From the NCBI RefSeq assembly GCF_021155775.2, contig NC_060236.1, positions 34,868,548 through 34,932,547 on the forward strand: DNA of 64,000 nt, in the 5' to 3' direction. Origin of the DNA: Neodiprion pinetum (lineage: Eukaryota > Arthropoda > Insecta > Hymenoptera > Diprionidae). This document shows positions 23,801 through 37,631 of the stretch, in pieces; within the stretch, counting starts at the first letter, position 1; every line of letters begins with the position of its first letter. The position numbers were made by a program, and so were the translations under genes. Under the pieces are notes generated by a model. The model saw nothing but the letters and a program-made list of their open reading frames with translations, was not told the origin of the DNA and did not search any database.

Positions 23801-26800
23801 AATATTACGGTGCACGTATTTCCAATGTTGGAAATATCACGCGTGATGATTCTGTATGGATATATACCGATTACCCGATGAACGGACAGACATCAATGTA
23901 TATTTACAAACGACGTATTACCGCCCGGTTCCGTTTTTACCCACGACTCTTTCGTACGAGTCGAAAATGATTGTAAAAGCCGGATTTACACGGGGTAATG
24001 GATTAATCACATCCCGTCTCCTTCTGTCCCTTCGGACCTCAATTTATTACGGTACCGCTCCCCATATCTCTTCAAATCGTGCCCCGTATCCAAGTTTTTC
24101 AAATTCTGTAACTTCTGCGAGAATATCGTTATATCGAAAAAATATATATATACATATAACTAAGATTTTTCATATATACTTTGATAAAATACGAATTTAC
24201 GATTTCAAGCCTTCTATTATTGAATTTTATTCGATCTATTGATACATCTGTACGGTCCTATGCATTGCACATCAGTCATTGTAATCACGCTTGCAAACGA
24301 TTTCTTTATTGCTTTGACCGTATTTATCTTGGAAACAACGAAATTCTCAAACTTGAACTTGTAGCAGACTAGCAGACTTGGCGATGACTGAGAGAATATT
24401 CAGGTAGTGGATAACGAAAAAAGTTACCAAGAAAAGAAACAAACAAGCATACTGCAAGTATCAACAGTATTCCATGTGATTGAGTATATTGAATAATAAC
24501 TTTCGAAGCGTTTCTTTTCTCGCGTACTTGCATCGATATCGACAAAAATTTGAGATGGATACGAATAACTAGTGGAGCGGAAAGTCTACGGATGGTTTCT
24601 AAAGTTTCGCCCTGGCGTTGAGGATTTGAGGGTGGACGTTTTATAGCTGTTGAAGAACAACAATATGCAGATATATGTGTGTATACTGTATACATATATA
24701 TATATATATATATACGATCTGTGTTACGTTATGGAGAGACCGCTAGACCAATTTGCGTAAACAAATAATGATGATAACAATCACAATATGAATTTTAATG
24801 ACGATTCTGATAATAATATGATAATGTTAATAATAATGATATAATATTTTTCGCCACCATTGTGTACACCTGATGTTATTACTACACTAAACCACCACGA
24901 CTGCTACTGCTACTGCTACTGCTACTATACTATTACTATTCTACTACTATTACTACTATTACTACTAATATTATTATCGGTATAATTATAAAGCATCGCT
25001 AGCTACTTTCAATCCGTGAAATCCTATCTCTCTGAATGCAGTATAGGTGTAATCGGATTTATACTACGCGTATCGATGCAACCATCGCCACCACGATATT
25101 TCTAAAACAATGATTGCTATTTATTAATCAAATATCATCATATTCTTACCGACTATATATATTTATATTATTCGTGATGCAATGAAAGTCGAGGGAATTC
25201 GCAATTTTACAAATATCACCACTGTATACAACGCAACGTTTGTTGACAGTACTCACTCATTTCGTTTCGCTTTTTGTCACTATATATTTTATACTTCTGT
25301 CCGTAGTTTTCTATCCTCGACTCCTTCGCCGCCTAATTTTCAATTTCCTTCTGGTTTCTGAATTGTTTTGAAACCGATTGAGACTTGCGGAATCGAAGAT
25401 CTTCTTCAGTACCCAATTATCCAGTATTGTTAATATTATTGTTACTATTACTGTTATCACTTTTGTTGTTATTTTTATTATCTTTATTATTATTATCATT
25501 TCTAGAGAAGAAACACTTGTTCTTGCCTTCACTTGCGGTATTTAGGAAGGAATTAAAAAAAAATAATCCTTATTTGGATAATTGCTGGCGCCATGGTGTG
25601 TAATGTTTCACTTGAAACAGTTTAATATTTACGAAGATCTTCGATTTCGATAATCCAACTAAATTCTGTACGTTACCACATCGTAGCATGAATTGCTTTT
25701 CATGAGGCGTTGAAAATCGCATAACTGTATGACGTTATTAAAATAATATATACAATTGCTTTCGGATTTAACAATAACAATGTCTGTCGATCGATCAAAA
25801 TGGACGAGAAAAAAAAAACGTTCGATATGTTCATCAATGTAAATGACCATCGACGATTCTGTCTCTATTTACATCACTTTTACGAAATTATACAGATTCA
25901 TATAAATATATAAGTATGTGTATATAATGAATATATCCATAAATATGTCTACGTACAATACACAAACATTATATATTTAAGTCATATATTTTTCGAATGC
26001 GAATATCAATGTATTTTTGGATATCACGTATATAATAAGAGATGAGTAAAAGAAAGGAATTGGTAACAAAAAATTGGACATCGTTTATATTTACATGGAT
26101 GTGCGAAAAGGAGATAGAGGAGGGGCACCGAAATGTGGCTATAATCTATCATCCGAATCTAGGCCGCAAACGAGACATAACAAACTTGAGTGAAACAAGG
26201 AAAAATAAAAGTTAAACGTACATAAACAGAATCATTTGAAACTATTCTAAACTATTACATATAAACTAGGAGAGATTTGAGAGACATGAAGTATATTTGA
26301 AATTAGTACGGATATAATTACATGGGTCGAGCATTGCTTCGTCGCGTTATAAAGTTTCATTCGATTCCATTATGCGTTTCTAAGGGAATGTGTAAATAAA
26401 TTAACAATCGTTCGCCGTATTTTTAGAAAAAAATGAAAAAATAAAAAATAATCACAAAAATGTGGTGCAAAAAGTAACTTTGACGCGGAAGAATATCTGG
26501 CCCATGAAATCGTACGTTATACAATAGGGTATACACAGTGTAACTATATAAAAGTTTATCTATTACCAGTAATAAGAGTAATATTAATAATAGTGATAAC
26601 AATAATAACAACAACGCTATAGCATTATTACCGTTGTATGCATGCATATGTTTGTACATTTATATATACATATGTATTGTTATATTATATTATATTGTAT
26701 GTTAAGAAAAACACTAATATTGTAGACGTAACCAGAAATTATTTATTATATTAACTGTATGTGTAAAATTGTATACTATTTAAAGAAAAACTTACACGCA

Positions 26801-29400
26801 ATACACAAATACACACACTCAAACAAACGACCATACTGTCTATAATTTTATATAAATATTATAATATTGTAAGAAATCATTAAACAGCAAGAGAATGATC
26901 ATAATAACAGTTAAAATTGCACCCCATTTAGTAACAATACTCAACTAAGATTTCTCGTATTGTGTTATATAAAATAATGTGAGTGTGAAATTTGAAGTGC
27001 AATTGTTTCTACACGTAATTGCGAGAATATATTTTGTGTCGAGGATGTTTTTGTTGTTGTTTTTTTCTTGGCAAGAGGGGAGAGGCGGGGCGTTTGAACT
27101 TGTACGTAGCTATATCATTAGGATCGTAGATAAGAATATGACAGACACATGAAATTCTAGCCGCAGCCAGAGCCACAGCTAACGTGATATAAAAATAATC
27201 AATTTTTACTATAATGAAGATAATTCTGATGGTGATAATTTATGAAAATAACAATTGATTGATCCTCTGTAAGCCCAATGCAAGACTGTTTATAAATATT
27301 GGTGTTGAAAAGATGAAAATATTATGCATATATCGTACGCAGGTATACAGGACTGAAGTTTTCCTATTCTATCTGTCATTGTTTTTATATCGTTTGCTAC
27401 TTTTATTATATAAATATATTATACATACAAAATATAGTGTAGTTCAGTATGCATACATATTATACATACATATATAGTATAAATATAAATAATATTTATA
27501 TGACTTGTGAGGTAAGGAGAATTATTATATGAGAAAGTAAAAAACTAAAAAAAAACTTTAAAAAAATTTTTAAATAAATAACACCGTGGAAAAAATATTG
27601 ATAGAAGTGCTATGTCGACTAGATATAAAAGTGATATATGTATACTTTGTGCATTATAATAATACAACGATCATGGTAAAGTTTTGAAATTTTTTCGTAT
27701 GTTTATTATATTATGTTTATATGCAACAAATATGCAACGTACCGTAATATTTGATCTTGATATGCCTTAAGTGTGTGATTTGTTATATACAAATTACGTC
27801 TCGGTGAAACCCTATCGAACGCGATTTATCAATTATTATACACATTAGATTCTAATTATTTATTGGTTAAACGTTATCATTCACTGTTTTTTTTTTTTTT
27901 TTTTGGTTTTTTTTCTATTTCTTTTCTATTGTTCGTGAAAAACGACGAGTGTATATAGATATATTTATGTATAATCTTGATCAAATATGCAGCACAGGTT
28001 CGAGAAAAACAAAAATATAATTCTGAGGGTGGCAAGTTAATAGGAAAGAAATATAGAAAAAGGAAAGAAGAAAACTGCTCTGTGTGTTGTAAGTTCGGTA
28101 ACCCCAAAGTGAGAAAAAACAATTTCAAAACATGCCGCGATGTATTTCATCACCCGTGTAGCATATACATATAGACATGTAGATAGATACATATCTACAT
28201 TTTTATGCAAATTTGATGAAATTTTTCTAACTAGTATTTTTTAACTAGAGCAGAATATTTGAAAGTTAGTGGCAGATATTTACTCAGGAAAGGTGCGCAA
28301 CATGATCGATAGCTTTTTATTGCGAAGAAGCGACAAATATTGCCTGAGTACGTACTGTATAATTATATATAATATCTAATAAGTATGTATAATATAAAAA
28401 CATATCTAAGGAGCATATGTATATATGAACACGTCAACACATGTATACACTACACACACCATACATTGGATTAGGGCGTCGACTGGTGAATAAATGTGCC
28501 TAGTAATAGGAATATGTTTAAGAGAGGTTTTACTCATTTTTGCCAAAAACATTCGTGTCCTTGTCGACCTTTTTTTATCGTGCAACTGGAGTAAACCAAA
28601 GTGGGGAACATTTGAGCGGTCGAAGTCTCACCATACCCTTCTTTTTTTCCCCGGTTTTTCGTTTACTACTTCAGAAAGGAGCAAAGAATCTGTAAGAAAT
28701 GATTTTAATTTATTCCACACCGATATTGCGTAATCAAAGTTCCACAATTAGTTTAGGCATTTCACTTCTGTTGTCAAGTTGTTTAATACAGTATCTGTTA
28801 CTTATTGATATGCGAATGATCGCATTGTGTTAAATCAAAAACGTCACGTAGTGGCGCCACCTACCAGATATTTAAAAACGATCAAATTTGGGAATGGAGC
28901 ATAAATGAAAGGAGACAGTTAGACTCAATTTGTATTATTTATTATTATATTACATACACTGCATACTTATGCAATTATTACAAGCAGACTTGTATACATA
29001 TTCTTATACTGAATCAGATGCGATAATTATAATACGAGTATTACAGAAGTACGAATTTCCGCATGGCAGAGACAACGAATTGCGGAGATTTTCGAAATTT
29101 TCTCAGTATACGTGTGCGTCTATGCATAAATCGATATTTGCACTATTGTAATATGCCGTGTTACTAGGTTGTAGATCCAAAGATTGTACATTGGTTTCAT
29201 CGGTTTAATGCCAGCAGTAATAATGAAAGTGGTCAAACATGTTTATTTAAAATTGTTTAAATAACTTAATGTGAAAAATTGTATTAATGCATATACAATT
29301 CATTATTTCTATCACGCGGTAAATGTGATTAAGATTATGTTAAAACGATAATATTAATATCGTGATCATTATTTCATTCGTAGACCTAGAAATTGTAACA
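23801..29400. other. AT-rich region: probable vrille 3' UTR and spacer
   Basis: No supported gene. It contains ATT and CTA trinucleotide runs (about 24,900-24,966 and 25,430-25,500), TA-rich stretches, poly-T runs (about 27,887-27,904) and many AATAAA signals (for example near 26,204 and 26,394). Short open frames are low-complexity Phe/Leu/Ile/Tyr runs without domains. Where the vrille transcript ends cannot be decided. Confidence 0.55.
29242..29247 (-). terminator. Likely calypso polyadenylation signal
   Basis: AATAAA on the minus strand, about 160 bp beyond the calypso stop codon. First clear canonical signal downstream. Confidence 0.5.
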
Positions 29401-29406
29401 ACAAAC

Positions 29407-32400
29407 TTATTTACGTTTCTTGCATTTGGTCCTGCCTCGGCGTCGTCGCGAAGAATTCGGTCTCGAGTCCGTTTTCTTTGCTGACCTGCAAGCATAACAT
29501 CAACATCACGAAATAATTGAGAAAACCAAATGAACGTAAAATCTGTCGGAACAAACGAGTGTCTTACCTGTGAACGCGGCTGACTGGTACAGAGGTATGT
29601 TTTTTCAAAGACAGATGCTGCTGGACCAATTCCGCGAGTTTCCCTTGCTGCGCTAGCATAGATAGGAAGGTGCAAATGAACTCATCATAGTTGTGAGTCC
29701 GCCTGCAGTCGTCGATCTGTGAAACAACACCGATAGAATAAGAACCGAAATTTCCATATTTTTCCTTTTTGCCAAGTCTACCGAAAACCGACTCACTTTG
29801 TATTTGTTTCTCTTGTCGTTCTCGTCTTTTAAACTGTTCTCGCATATGCTTATCTCGTGCTCCAGGTTCTTCAGTAACGCGAGAAGGTCCTTCGGGGCGA
29901 AGGTGTGCGGCTCGAATAGTTCCGGATATTTCGAGCACAATTTTGAATCCATTTTCTCAACCTTCTTTTCCTCCGTTACCGTGTCACCGTTACTCGTTTT
30001 AACCCGAGCGTGCGGTATTCGCACCTCTCCAGAGAGGCAAACTTTTTTGTGCAGATGACCACTGTCGGACACTAGCCTCTTGCCGTTTATGTTTATATTA
30101 CCCAACGAGCGACCTGTCAAAGGCGGTGGGTATGAAAACGATTATTAACACATTGATAGGCTTTACAATTACATAATTATTACATTGGTCTGCAAAATAA
30201 TGAACTTTTTTTTCTCGTCGTTATTATGTCTAATTATAGGTATGTAATAGATTTGATGCTCTTGAATCGAAATATGGTAATAAAAAATATGTACCACGTA
30301 TGCTTTTCATGTAATGTTCTTTTGTTTAAATAAAACTCTATTTTTGGTTACGAATTTTAACCAGAAAAATTTAAACATTAAAATCGTCAGAAGATCTATA
30401 TACGAGTATAATTCTAGCTATTTAGTAGTTTTCTTTATTTTCATCATAGATTGGATCATAGATTGGAGTTTCACAACGAATCTTCACTTTCCAATTTCTC
30501 CTTCAAATTCTCTTTTTATCATTTAGAACTGGTTTTATATGTACAGATACTATTTAAATAGGTTAAAGTAGTGTAAATGCAAAAACAAAACTCAACAAAT
30601 TCTGAATTTTCAACAATAAAAAAAAAAAAATCATATCATGTAATATATACGTGACAGCAAAAACTGGTAAGCAGATACAGATTTGACACATTAAAACCTT
30701 CTCATCTGTAATATTTGTTTTTTTTTTTTTTTTTTTTTTTTGAAGGAGGATTTCGTTGCAGACCTGTGTTATTTTTAGAGTTGCCGCGAGATACGGATGA
30801 AGAAAAAATTATACTTAATAATCTTACTCAAGCCTGTTTCGTGTTTTTCATCCCCCGCCACGCGAATGACAACAAATTTTTTGAAGTCTTTTGTCGATGT
30901 CGGACTACTTTGACCAGAGTTCCAACCCCAAGCTGTAAATGTTAATGAATTTTAGTGGTATTCTTTTGAAATCAGTGAAATTAGTGTTTCTTTGAAAATT
31001 TTGACGATAATTCCACATTCTAATCAACATAATTATCCATTCTTCTGCTCACAAGTTACAAAATGATGCTGACAAATGTCATCTTCGGGTTAGTCAAGAA
31101 GTGGCACGCATGATTATCTTTCAAGAAAACCGCAACTATAACTGTTCTCAATACCCACTGGCCGTATTTCGAGTTGATATATAGGTATACAATTAGTAGA
31201 TGTGATTTGGACAGTTATGTCTACAGTGTATATGACCACACGTTACATAAACAGAAATTTCGACCGGGTGTTCCAAAATTTCAGAAGAAAGTTGAAGTGA
31301 AGTTTTTTGCTAACACGATCATTAATTTCACGAAAAACAACTGTTACCAATCTCTATACCCATATAAAAATTTCTATACATCTCATATAAAAATGATGTG
31401 TTCCTGTGTTTTCCGAAATTTTCAAAGGCATGTGCATAATTTTTTTTAATAATCCAGATTTTAAAAAACGGCCATTCGAATGGCGTTGAAAAATATTTGG
31501 GAAATAGCTCACTCTGCACCACGTTAGTTGAGGATGTAATACGCTGGGAGTGAAACAAGTTCATCTAACTGTACCCGACAAAGGAGAAGTCAGGAGTAGT
31601 GTCAATAGGACTGTTCTAATTGTGCGAGAATGTGTTAAACACGTATAAGAAGATTTCGAAGTGCAAGAAAGTTCTTAGTGAGACCAAAACCTCTGAGTAA
31701 AGACCATGCGCGGTATTGAGATATGTTCAATTTTTCTGGCCCTCCTGGACATCGGGTCAACGTCGCGATGTCCAGAACCGAAGAAACCGCATCCAACGAG
31801 CTGCACAATCTTTTACAATTGCATCAATCTACCCGGCGGAGGATACGTTTGGGCTCCGGCTAAGTGCACGAATGGTTTGGTGAGTTTTGTCGCAATTATC
31901 TAGCATTACCAAGAGTCAGGTGACCTACACCGCGACAGTCAATTCTTTTTTTAGTTATATCTGACGCTACACAAGAGCACCTGAAAGTGCAGAAATCAAA
32001 TCATGTTGAAGTTGGTAACGTTATCATGACGATCAATGCTGGGGAAAAACCGTTATTTCGAGATTTTGCAATTGTTTGATTGTGAGATTCAGTAAACCGT
32101 ATTGAAACAAAATACACTCATACTTCGAAATCTAATTCCTTAAAAATCGTTGTAAAATTAAGGAAATAGTAAATTTTTCTCCAATGTTTCGTTACGACAA
32201 CGTTACTAACTTTAACCTCGTGAAACTTATTCAATCGTTGATTCGATCTCAGGTTTTTCAACCGTACCTAAGAATGTGCGTCCTGCCGGGAGATTCGTGG
32301 ACTTGTGACATCCTCTCTACGGAATCACCGGAAACAACGACGCAACAAATTCCCAACCTTATTGACTCGACGCAGACGAGTTATCTGGAGTATGCCGAGG

Positions 32401-35400
32401 ACGGTGTGTCGAAGTATGGCGAGTCTCTCGACAATACGGACAAGTACTCTGAGAAGGGTGACAGTGTCCAGCCAACGGTGACGCCCTACCCTCTGATCGA
32501 AGCAACGCCACCGAATACCTACTCGAACCAAATCGACAGCACAATTCAGAACATCGGATTGCCGATAGCGATAAAGCACAGCGAGGACAACTACCTGTAT
32601 CACTTCGTAAACGGCCAGCAGGCCCTGGCTACACCTTCGAACGCAAATGGCGGACAACTTCAGAATCACTTGCAGCGTTTGACTCAATTAATCGAACGGT
32701 TGATAGCCTATCAAGCCGTGGGCGTTCCTCTGGACAGACAACCGGCAATCGCGACGACTTCGGCTGTAAAAAGCACGATTGCTAACCCGCCGGCACAGTA
32801 TACCAGCAATGGCTATAATACCAACGCTGAGAGATTTCCGAATAGCAATCGAGACTCGGCTATACTAAATTTGTTGATCAAGAATTACATCCTTAAATCT
32901 CAATTGCAGAACGATAAAGCTGCCGGTCTACCAAGCGATGCTGGAACGAAGGAGCCAGAGACAACGGACTTGCGTGATCAGGAGGAATCGACTACCGTTG
33001 ATTCCTTGGATGTGGTGTTGAACGGACCTCAAGCTGCTGACAATATAGTCGTGGTTAGTGACAGTCTAGAAAATCGACAGTACTTCACTATAAGTAAATA
33101 CAAGCGTATAGCTCATATGCTAACGACTGAGACTGTGGAATTGATTCCATGCACGAGTGGCGTGAGATTGCCAAATTCTACCGATTGCACCAAGTATTAC
33201 CGTTGTGACCCGGATACTGCGCAAATCCGTCAATTCTCTTGTCCCAAAAACACCGCTTTCAACCAGTACAAACGACTCTGCGAAACTAACGAATACGCAT
33301 TGTGTCTGGGAGACTCTGGCAAGACGTCGCTCAGGATATCGGCTACTACTACGAGACCTAAGACTACGAACAGTCTGGAAAAAGTCTCGGATGGGAATCC
33401 GTGCCAGACGATCGGAAAGCACGGGGATCCGTCGTCCGAGAATCATTACTACCTCTGTTACTCTGACAAGAAGAAATCAACGGACATTGAATACCGTCGG
33501 ATGGTGTGTCCCAATAGTTTGATATTTTGTCAGCAGAAAAATGTCTGTACGACTAGGAAACGATGCGAGGCTATTTAATTGTCGTCACTTCCACTTACCT
33601 TGAGTGGGAGAGTTGAACGCCGAACCGATTTCCGACGACGTATCTGTACTGGACGAACTGTGGGCTGGAGACGTCTGGATTCTTAGAGGCGTCGCGTAAT
33701 CTAAAGCACACATTACGACTTTCTCCATGCCGCTGAAAAGTATCATTCGCCAATATCCATGTAAGAAAAGGCGGGAACAATTTATTATCTCGCAACATAA
33801 GGTTGCGCCAATGCTTCCAAATTCGAAAAAATACCACTCTTTGAGAAATTTGAATCTTATGTGAATGAACTCGTGCGCCGAAATTCAGAACATTGCTTGC
33901 GACCCGTCCTATTCAACATCACATTTATATAGTTGAATGTCTCGTTCAAGACATGTGAGACCGATTCTACCAAACTGTAAGCTTCACGAGCTATAAGTAA
34001 ATGTATGTGTGCATCTTTGAACTAATAAATATGCAAACCGCATATTCAGCGTGAACGTATGTTTTGATTACGTATTCAGTTCAATAAAGTACGGGCGAAT
34101 TTTGTAAATACCTAGTCTAAGAAACTGATCGTCAATCGTAAAGCGGTGATATTTCCGGACGAAATTATACTCACGAGTGTATCGTTTTGTTTTTCTTTTC
34201 ATTGATTCATTTAATTGTTTCTTGGGTTAATCCAAAACAAAACTTCGTAGTTTGAACCTCCAGTATTTACGATAGTAAAGCTGGACTCGGCAAACTATTA
34301 ACACGAGTTGTTATTGGTTTCTTATTACCTTGTCTCGTTTTTCACTGTGCTGGTACTCGCGGCCGAGTTTTCGCCGCCGTTATTTACAGCATCGCACTGT
34401 TCGACACTAATAGTGGGTATGGAAAGGGCCCCATCTCCATCAATTTTGGCTATAGTGTGTTCATCCTCGGTAATTTTCTCAGTTTTTTCCTTCCTGTCTC
34501 CTCTTTCACCCTGTATACCAGCTTTATCAGATGCGCTTTCAGAATGACTCAACTTCACTAGCTGTTGTAAAGCCTCCAGAACAATTTGTCTGTTGGTCTT
34601 CAACATTGTCAGTTTATGAGATATCGCCAGTCTCCGATCAGGCACTACAGCCATTAAATTGAACCTGATGTCCTGGAGCTGTTCACCTGTCGCCATCCCC
34701 AGTCTGTCGGTAATCACACGCCTAAATTGCTCTGTCCATTCCTCATGCTCTCCCCAAGGGCCATGGTCCATGGGATATGGTTTCAGACCATCTAGTTCAA
34801 AGAGCCTGCCATTGATCGGTACGTAACTGACGAAATGGAAAGCTTCTCCAGTGAATCTGCCAGTTGATACACCTGTGTTTTTGTCCTGGCGTCTCTTAGC
34901 CTGGGGCATTGCGTGGGAGTTGTGGGCACAGGCCAGCTCTGGCGTATTACCAATCGCCCATCCCTTGTTCTCCGGACACATGCCGGAGGTGTGGATTTTC
35001 AACCGCGACAAAGTTGTGCCGAGATGGATCGAGGGGCAGTTCAATAAGACCGATAGAAGAGCATGAGTCGCACAGCTGTTCGGAACAACCTGGAAAATAG
35101 GTAAGAAAAGTTTTCAAATATATTGTGTATTGCAGTTGCTACCGATTCAGGCGAGTAAATCATAAATTTTGTTTCAATTGTTCAATTTGTCCAAGTGTAA
35201 GTTGTAGACGTACATTATTTACATACCTGTTGTGCAAAAAATATGTTATTGACTATATCTTCGTCCTTTACGAAACTCTCATCCTGTTCAACAACCTTGC
35301 GCCTTGATCTGCGCTCTTCAATCCAACGGAATAAAAATATGAAACCGTAAATCGGACCCTCGAGTGACTTTTGTAGATCGTATATTTCTTCCACTTGCAC

Positions 35401-35743
35401 ACCTTTCACACCAAAGTCTTCAAGGAGCAAAGTGAAAAGGCCTGATGGAAAAGTTATTCACATAAGCAAACGAAAAAAATTAGATAGTTAATACACATGA
35501 GGTAATCTTTATTCTGTAAACGATGAAAAACTTATTTCTGTTTTCTATGCCATTTAGTTAGTTTTTTATAATGCAACCGAGTGAGAACACAGTTTCGAAT
35601 TACAATTCAAATATTTGAATTGTAGCGATCTACGCGCTCTTATCTCGGACCCGGATGCTGGAACGTTTGATTGCTTATTGCGCACCTGGATCGCTCTCCA
35701 ACTCCAACCAGCCTTCTGTCAGGCGGTTTATGTCGACCGGCAT
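29407..35743 (-). CDS. calypso: Ubiquitin carboxyl-terminal hydrolase calypso/BAP1
   Basis: Catalytic subunit of the Polycomb repressive deubiquitinase, which with ASX removes monoubiquitin from histone H2A in the nucleus. Seven exons join in frame: 35686-35743, 35227-35441, 35089-34329, 33732-33599, 30113-29797, 29716-29568 and 29485-29407 (stop 29407-29409), giving 570 residues, against about 470 in fly and 729 in human BAP1. The UCH domain starts MPVDINRLTEGWLELESDPG. Catalytic residues are visible: Gln91, Cys97 in PNSCATHALLS, His176 in GEAFHF and Asp191 in FELDGL. Exon 4 encodes the BAP1-like STDTSSEIGSAFNSP segment. Exons 5-6 carry the ULD domain that binds ASX (THNYDEFICTFLSMLAQQGK, about 430-525). 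The tail is Arg/Lys-rich (SSRRRRGRTKCKKRK), as in BAP1, where it aids nucleosome binding. Intron 4 (30114-33598) contains an opposite-strand gene. A GC-rich start region lies at about 35.9 kb. Confidence 0.95.
30114..31705. other. Calypso intron 4, part upstream of the nested gene
   Basis: AT-rich intronic sequence with a poly-T run at about 30,718-30,740. No supported exon. The last few hundred bases should contain the promoter of the nested plus-strand gene; no clear TATA box was recognised. Confidence 0.5.
31706..33578 (+). CDS. Secreted protein with three chitin-binding (CBM14/peritrophin-A) domains
   Basis: Probable extracellular chitin-binding protein of cuticle, trachea or peritrophic matrix. 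Two coding exons, 31706-31879 and 32253-33578, join in phase 0 to give 499 residues. Residues 1-20 form a signal peptide. The first chitin-binding domain (about 22-80) spans the splice junction and contains the aromatic and cysteine pattern CTIFYNCINLPGGGY. A long Ser/Thr/Asn/Gln-rich spacer follows (85-355). Domain two lies at about 358-411 (DCTKYYRCDPDTAQ) and domain three at about 442-497 (HYYLCYSDKK, ending CTTRKRC). The whole gene is nested, in opposite orientation, in calypso intron 4, and its stop lies only 20 bp from calypso exon 4. The intron holds a palindromic element. No specific orthologue is named; the family call is firm, the tissue role is inferred. Confidence 0.88.
32005..32216. 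mobile_element. Palindromic repeat family B, copy in an intron
   Basis: The left end reads GTTGAAGTTGGTAACGTTAT and the right end finishes CAACGTTACTAACTTTAAC, its approximate reverse complement. The left arm matches the inverted right arm of the copy at 42682-42886 over more than 60 bp, including GGGGAAAAACCGTTATTTC. It fills over half of the 373-bp intron of the chitin-binding gene and has no coding capacity, as expected for a MITE. Confidence 0.65.
33579..34089 (+). other. Probable 3' UTR of the nested chitin-binding gene
   Basis: Plus-strand AATAAA signals occur at 34025-34030 and 34084-34089 and none closer was noticed. A transcript reaching them would run antisense through all of calypso exon 4 (33599-33732). 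Inferred from signal positions only. Confidence 0.4.
34330..35226 (-). other. Catalytic core exon of calypso and its upstream intron
   Basis: 35089-34330 is the large third exon of calypso, carrying Cys97, His176 and Asp191; 35090-35226 is a short intron. Listed so that the catalytic part of the gene can be found directly. Confidence 0.85.
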
Positions 35744-37394
35744 TATTGTCTTTTGAGTAGTCCATCTATTTAGCAAAGCAATAAGCTCGGTATCGAGTTA
35801 CTAATAATTATTTGAATACGATGCAATCCGGCGCGCCTTGCATATTTTTTAAAATCCATAAACATCACGCACATACTTCCAACTGTCAATGAATCCGAAT
35901 GGAATGAGCCGAACAAAATGGCGCTCGTTGACGCCATCGAGCCGAGATGCGCCGGCGCCAGGCGCCGCGACGGCTGCGTGGTTTTTTCAATGCTGTTAAA
36001 AGCGTGGCGAACTCAAATGTGAAATAAATAACAGCGTACTCATGCATATCGTATTGTTCTGGACAATGATATCAAGTTATTTGAAATGAAAAAATCGAAC
36101 GATCGTATTTTGTTTACGTCGACGTGAAGATGAAGCAAATGAAAGAGATAATTCAGGAGTATTCGGCCTAACTCGTTATTAGGGCGAAGGCAAGTGAAAA
36201 ATTGGTATGCACGGCCTTGATGGACTGTACTGATAGACTGATAACAATTCAGCTAATGGAAACCAAATCAAGTAGCGTCGTCCGTTGAAGCTGACTGCGG
36301 TGTTTCAGTAATTAAAGAATAAATGCATTTAATATTTCATTATTTGATCCACAGATTCAGATAGCCGTAAAAAATAATTCATTTTGAACATGTACATTTT
36401 ATTTATAATCACCGTGTACATATATTTCTACTACATAACATGACTATAACTCGTTTTGATGCAAAATAAATATAATAATACTCACTGTCAGTTCAACAAT
36501 CTCTTTAACGCTAATGTAGTAATCATCTCTAGGTGTCTAACAAGTAACATTGACAGGTTTATTATTTTAGCTCATTATATGTACTAATATACAATAATAA
36601 TTTGGTAAGCACAACAAAGAGAGACGTACAACGATCAGCAGTTAACAATAATAATATATATATTCGTATCTGTATTATCATATATGTACCTATATTGCAT
36701 GTGTAGTGAAATTATTTATATGTGAACATCGAACTGCTTCCAAGATATACAATATTACGTTCGTGTTCAATAACTAGTAGTGATTTTTGTTCAATTTGAT
36801 CATTACAATTTTTTTTTACATTCCTAATAATACAATGTACGTATTCTGCTGTACTTTTAGAACAACAAGTTATAGCAAATCAACGACTCGTTGAAACATC
36901 GTCAAGTCTTAATAAATAGTTCAAAATTCAAATTTGTCCTCATTCAACGTAGCTAATATACTAATTATTAGCTTGTTCGTATAAACCCAATAAGATTGAG
37001 TACCATTATTCATCTTGTTCATATTATAGGCGATATAAGAACAGATTACCATCACAGAAATAATACTGAGGTCTTGATCTATAGCTAACGCGAGCAACAA
37101 TTGTTCCAAGACTTTGAGGCTTCAGCTCTATTTTTGGAGCATTAATTGGGCAAGATATAGTTATGTATACAGGTGTTTAGGAAATTCACTTCTGTGAAAA
37201 AGAAGGCAGAGTGAATAGATAAAGTTAATTTTATAAATAATAACGGAGAAAAATTAAGATACAAAATTATAATTAAGCCATACACGACCTGCATTGCTGT
37301 ACAGTTGTCATAGCTGCAATCTGAGATGCTGGAATCAAATAAAATTCACACAGTGGAGCATGGTTTTTATATGTATATCTTCCCGTGTGAATGC
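35744..37394. other. Calypso promoter and spacer to synaptojanin
   Basis: 35.9-36.0 kb is GC-rich, with AAAATGGC at 35915-35922 (read GCCATTTT on the gene strand) and an imperfect GGCGCC palindrome pair; this is the likely calypso start region. 36.0-37.4 kb is AT-rich, with TA and AAT runs and no supported gene. Confidence 0.55.
35915..35922 (-). promoter_or_regulatory. YY1/Pleiohomeotic-type motif in the calypso promoter region
   Basis: GCCATTTT on the calypso strand, about 170 bp upstream of the start codon. This matches the GCCAT core shared by YY1 and fly Pho and is common in housekeeping promoters near the start site. Binding is inferred. Confidence 0.35.
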
Positions 37395-37400
37395 TTTATT
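37395..37400 (-). terminator. Likely synaptojanin polyadenylation signal
   Basis: AATAAA on the minus strand about 230 bp past the synaptojanin stop codon. Confidence 0.5.
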
Positions 37401-37631
37401 ATATTGAAGCAAGGGATCACCTGCTCCCTTACTTAAATATTTAAACTAATGTCTGTTCGAAAATTCGAGCGACTCGAACATCCTGTCACGAAGGATTCCA
37501 ACGATCTTACCACGAATAGGCCTTCAATAGCGCAGTCTCTATCTTCATCATCGAAAAATAATCAATGATCAATAAATAGCAACCACTGGCTGAAAAATAT
37601 TGTTTACAAACAGTTACATAACAATTCACAC

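Noticed and set aside
23302..23815. Antisense poly-Cys and poly-Leu frames across the vrille glutamine tract
   Set aside because: They are shadows of the CAG/CAA repeat read on the other strand; no splice or start signals support them.
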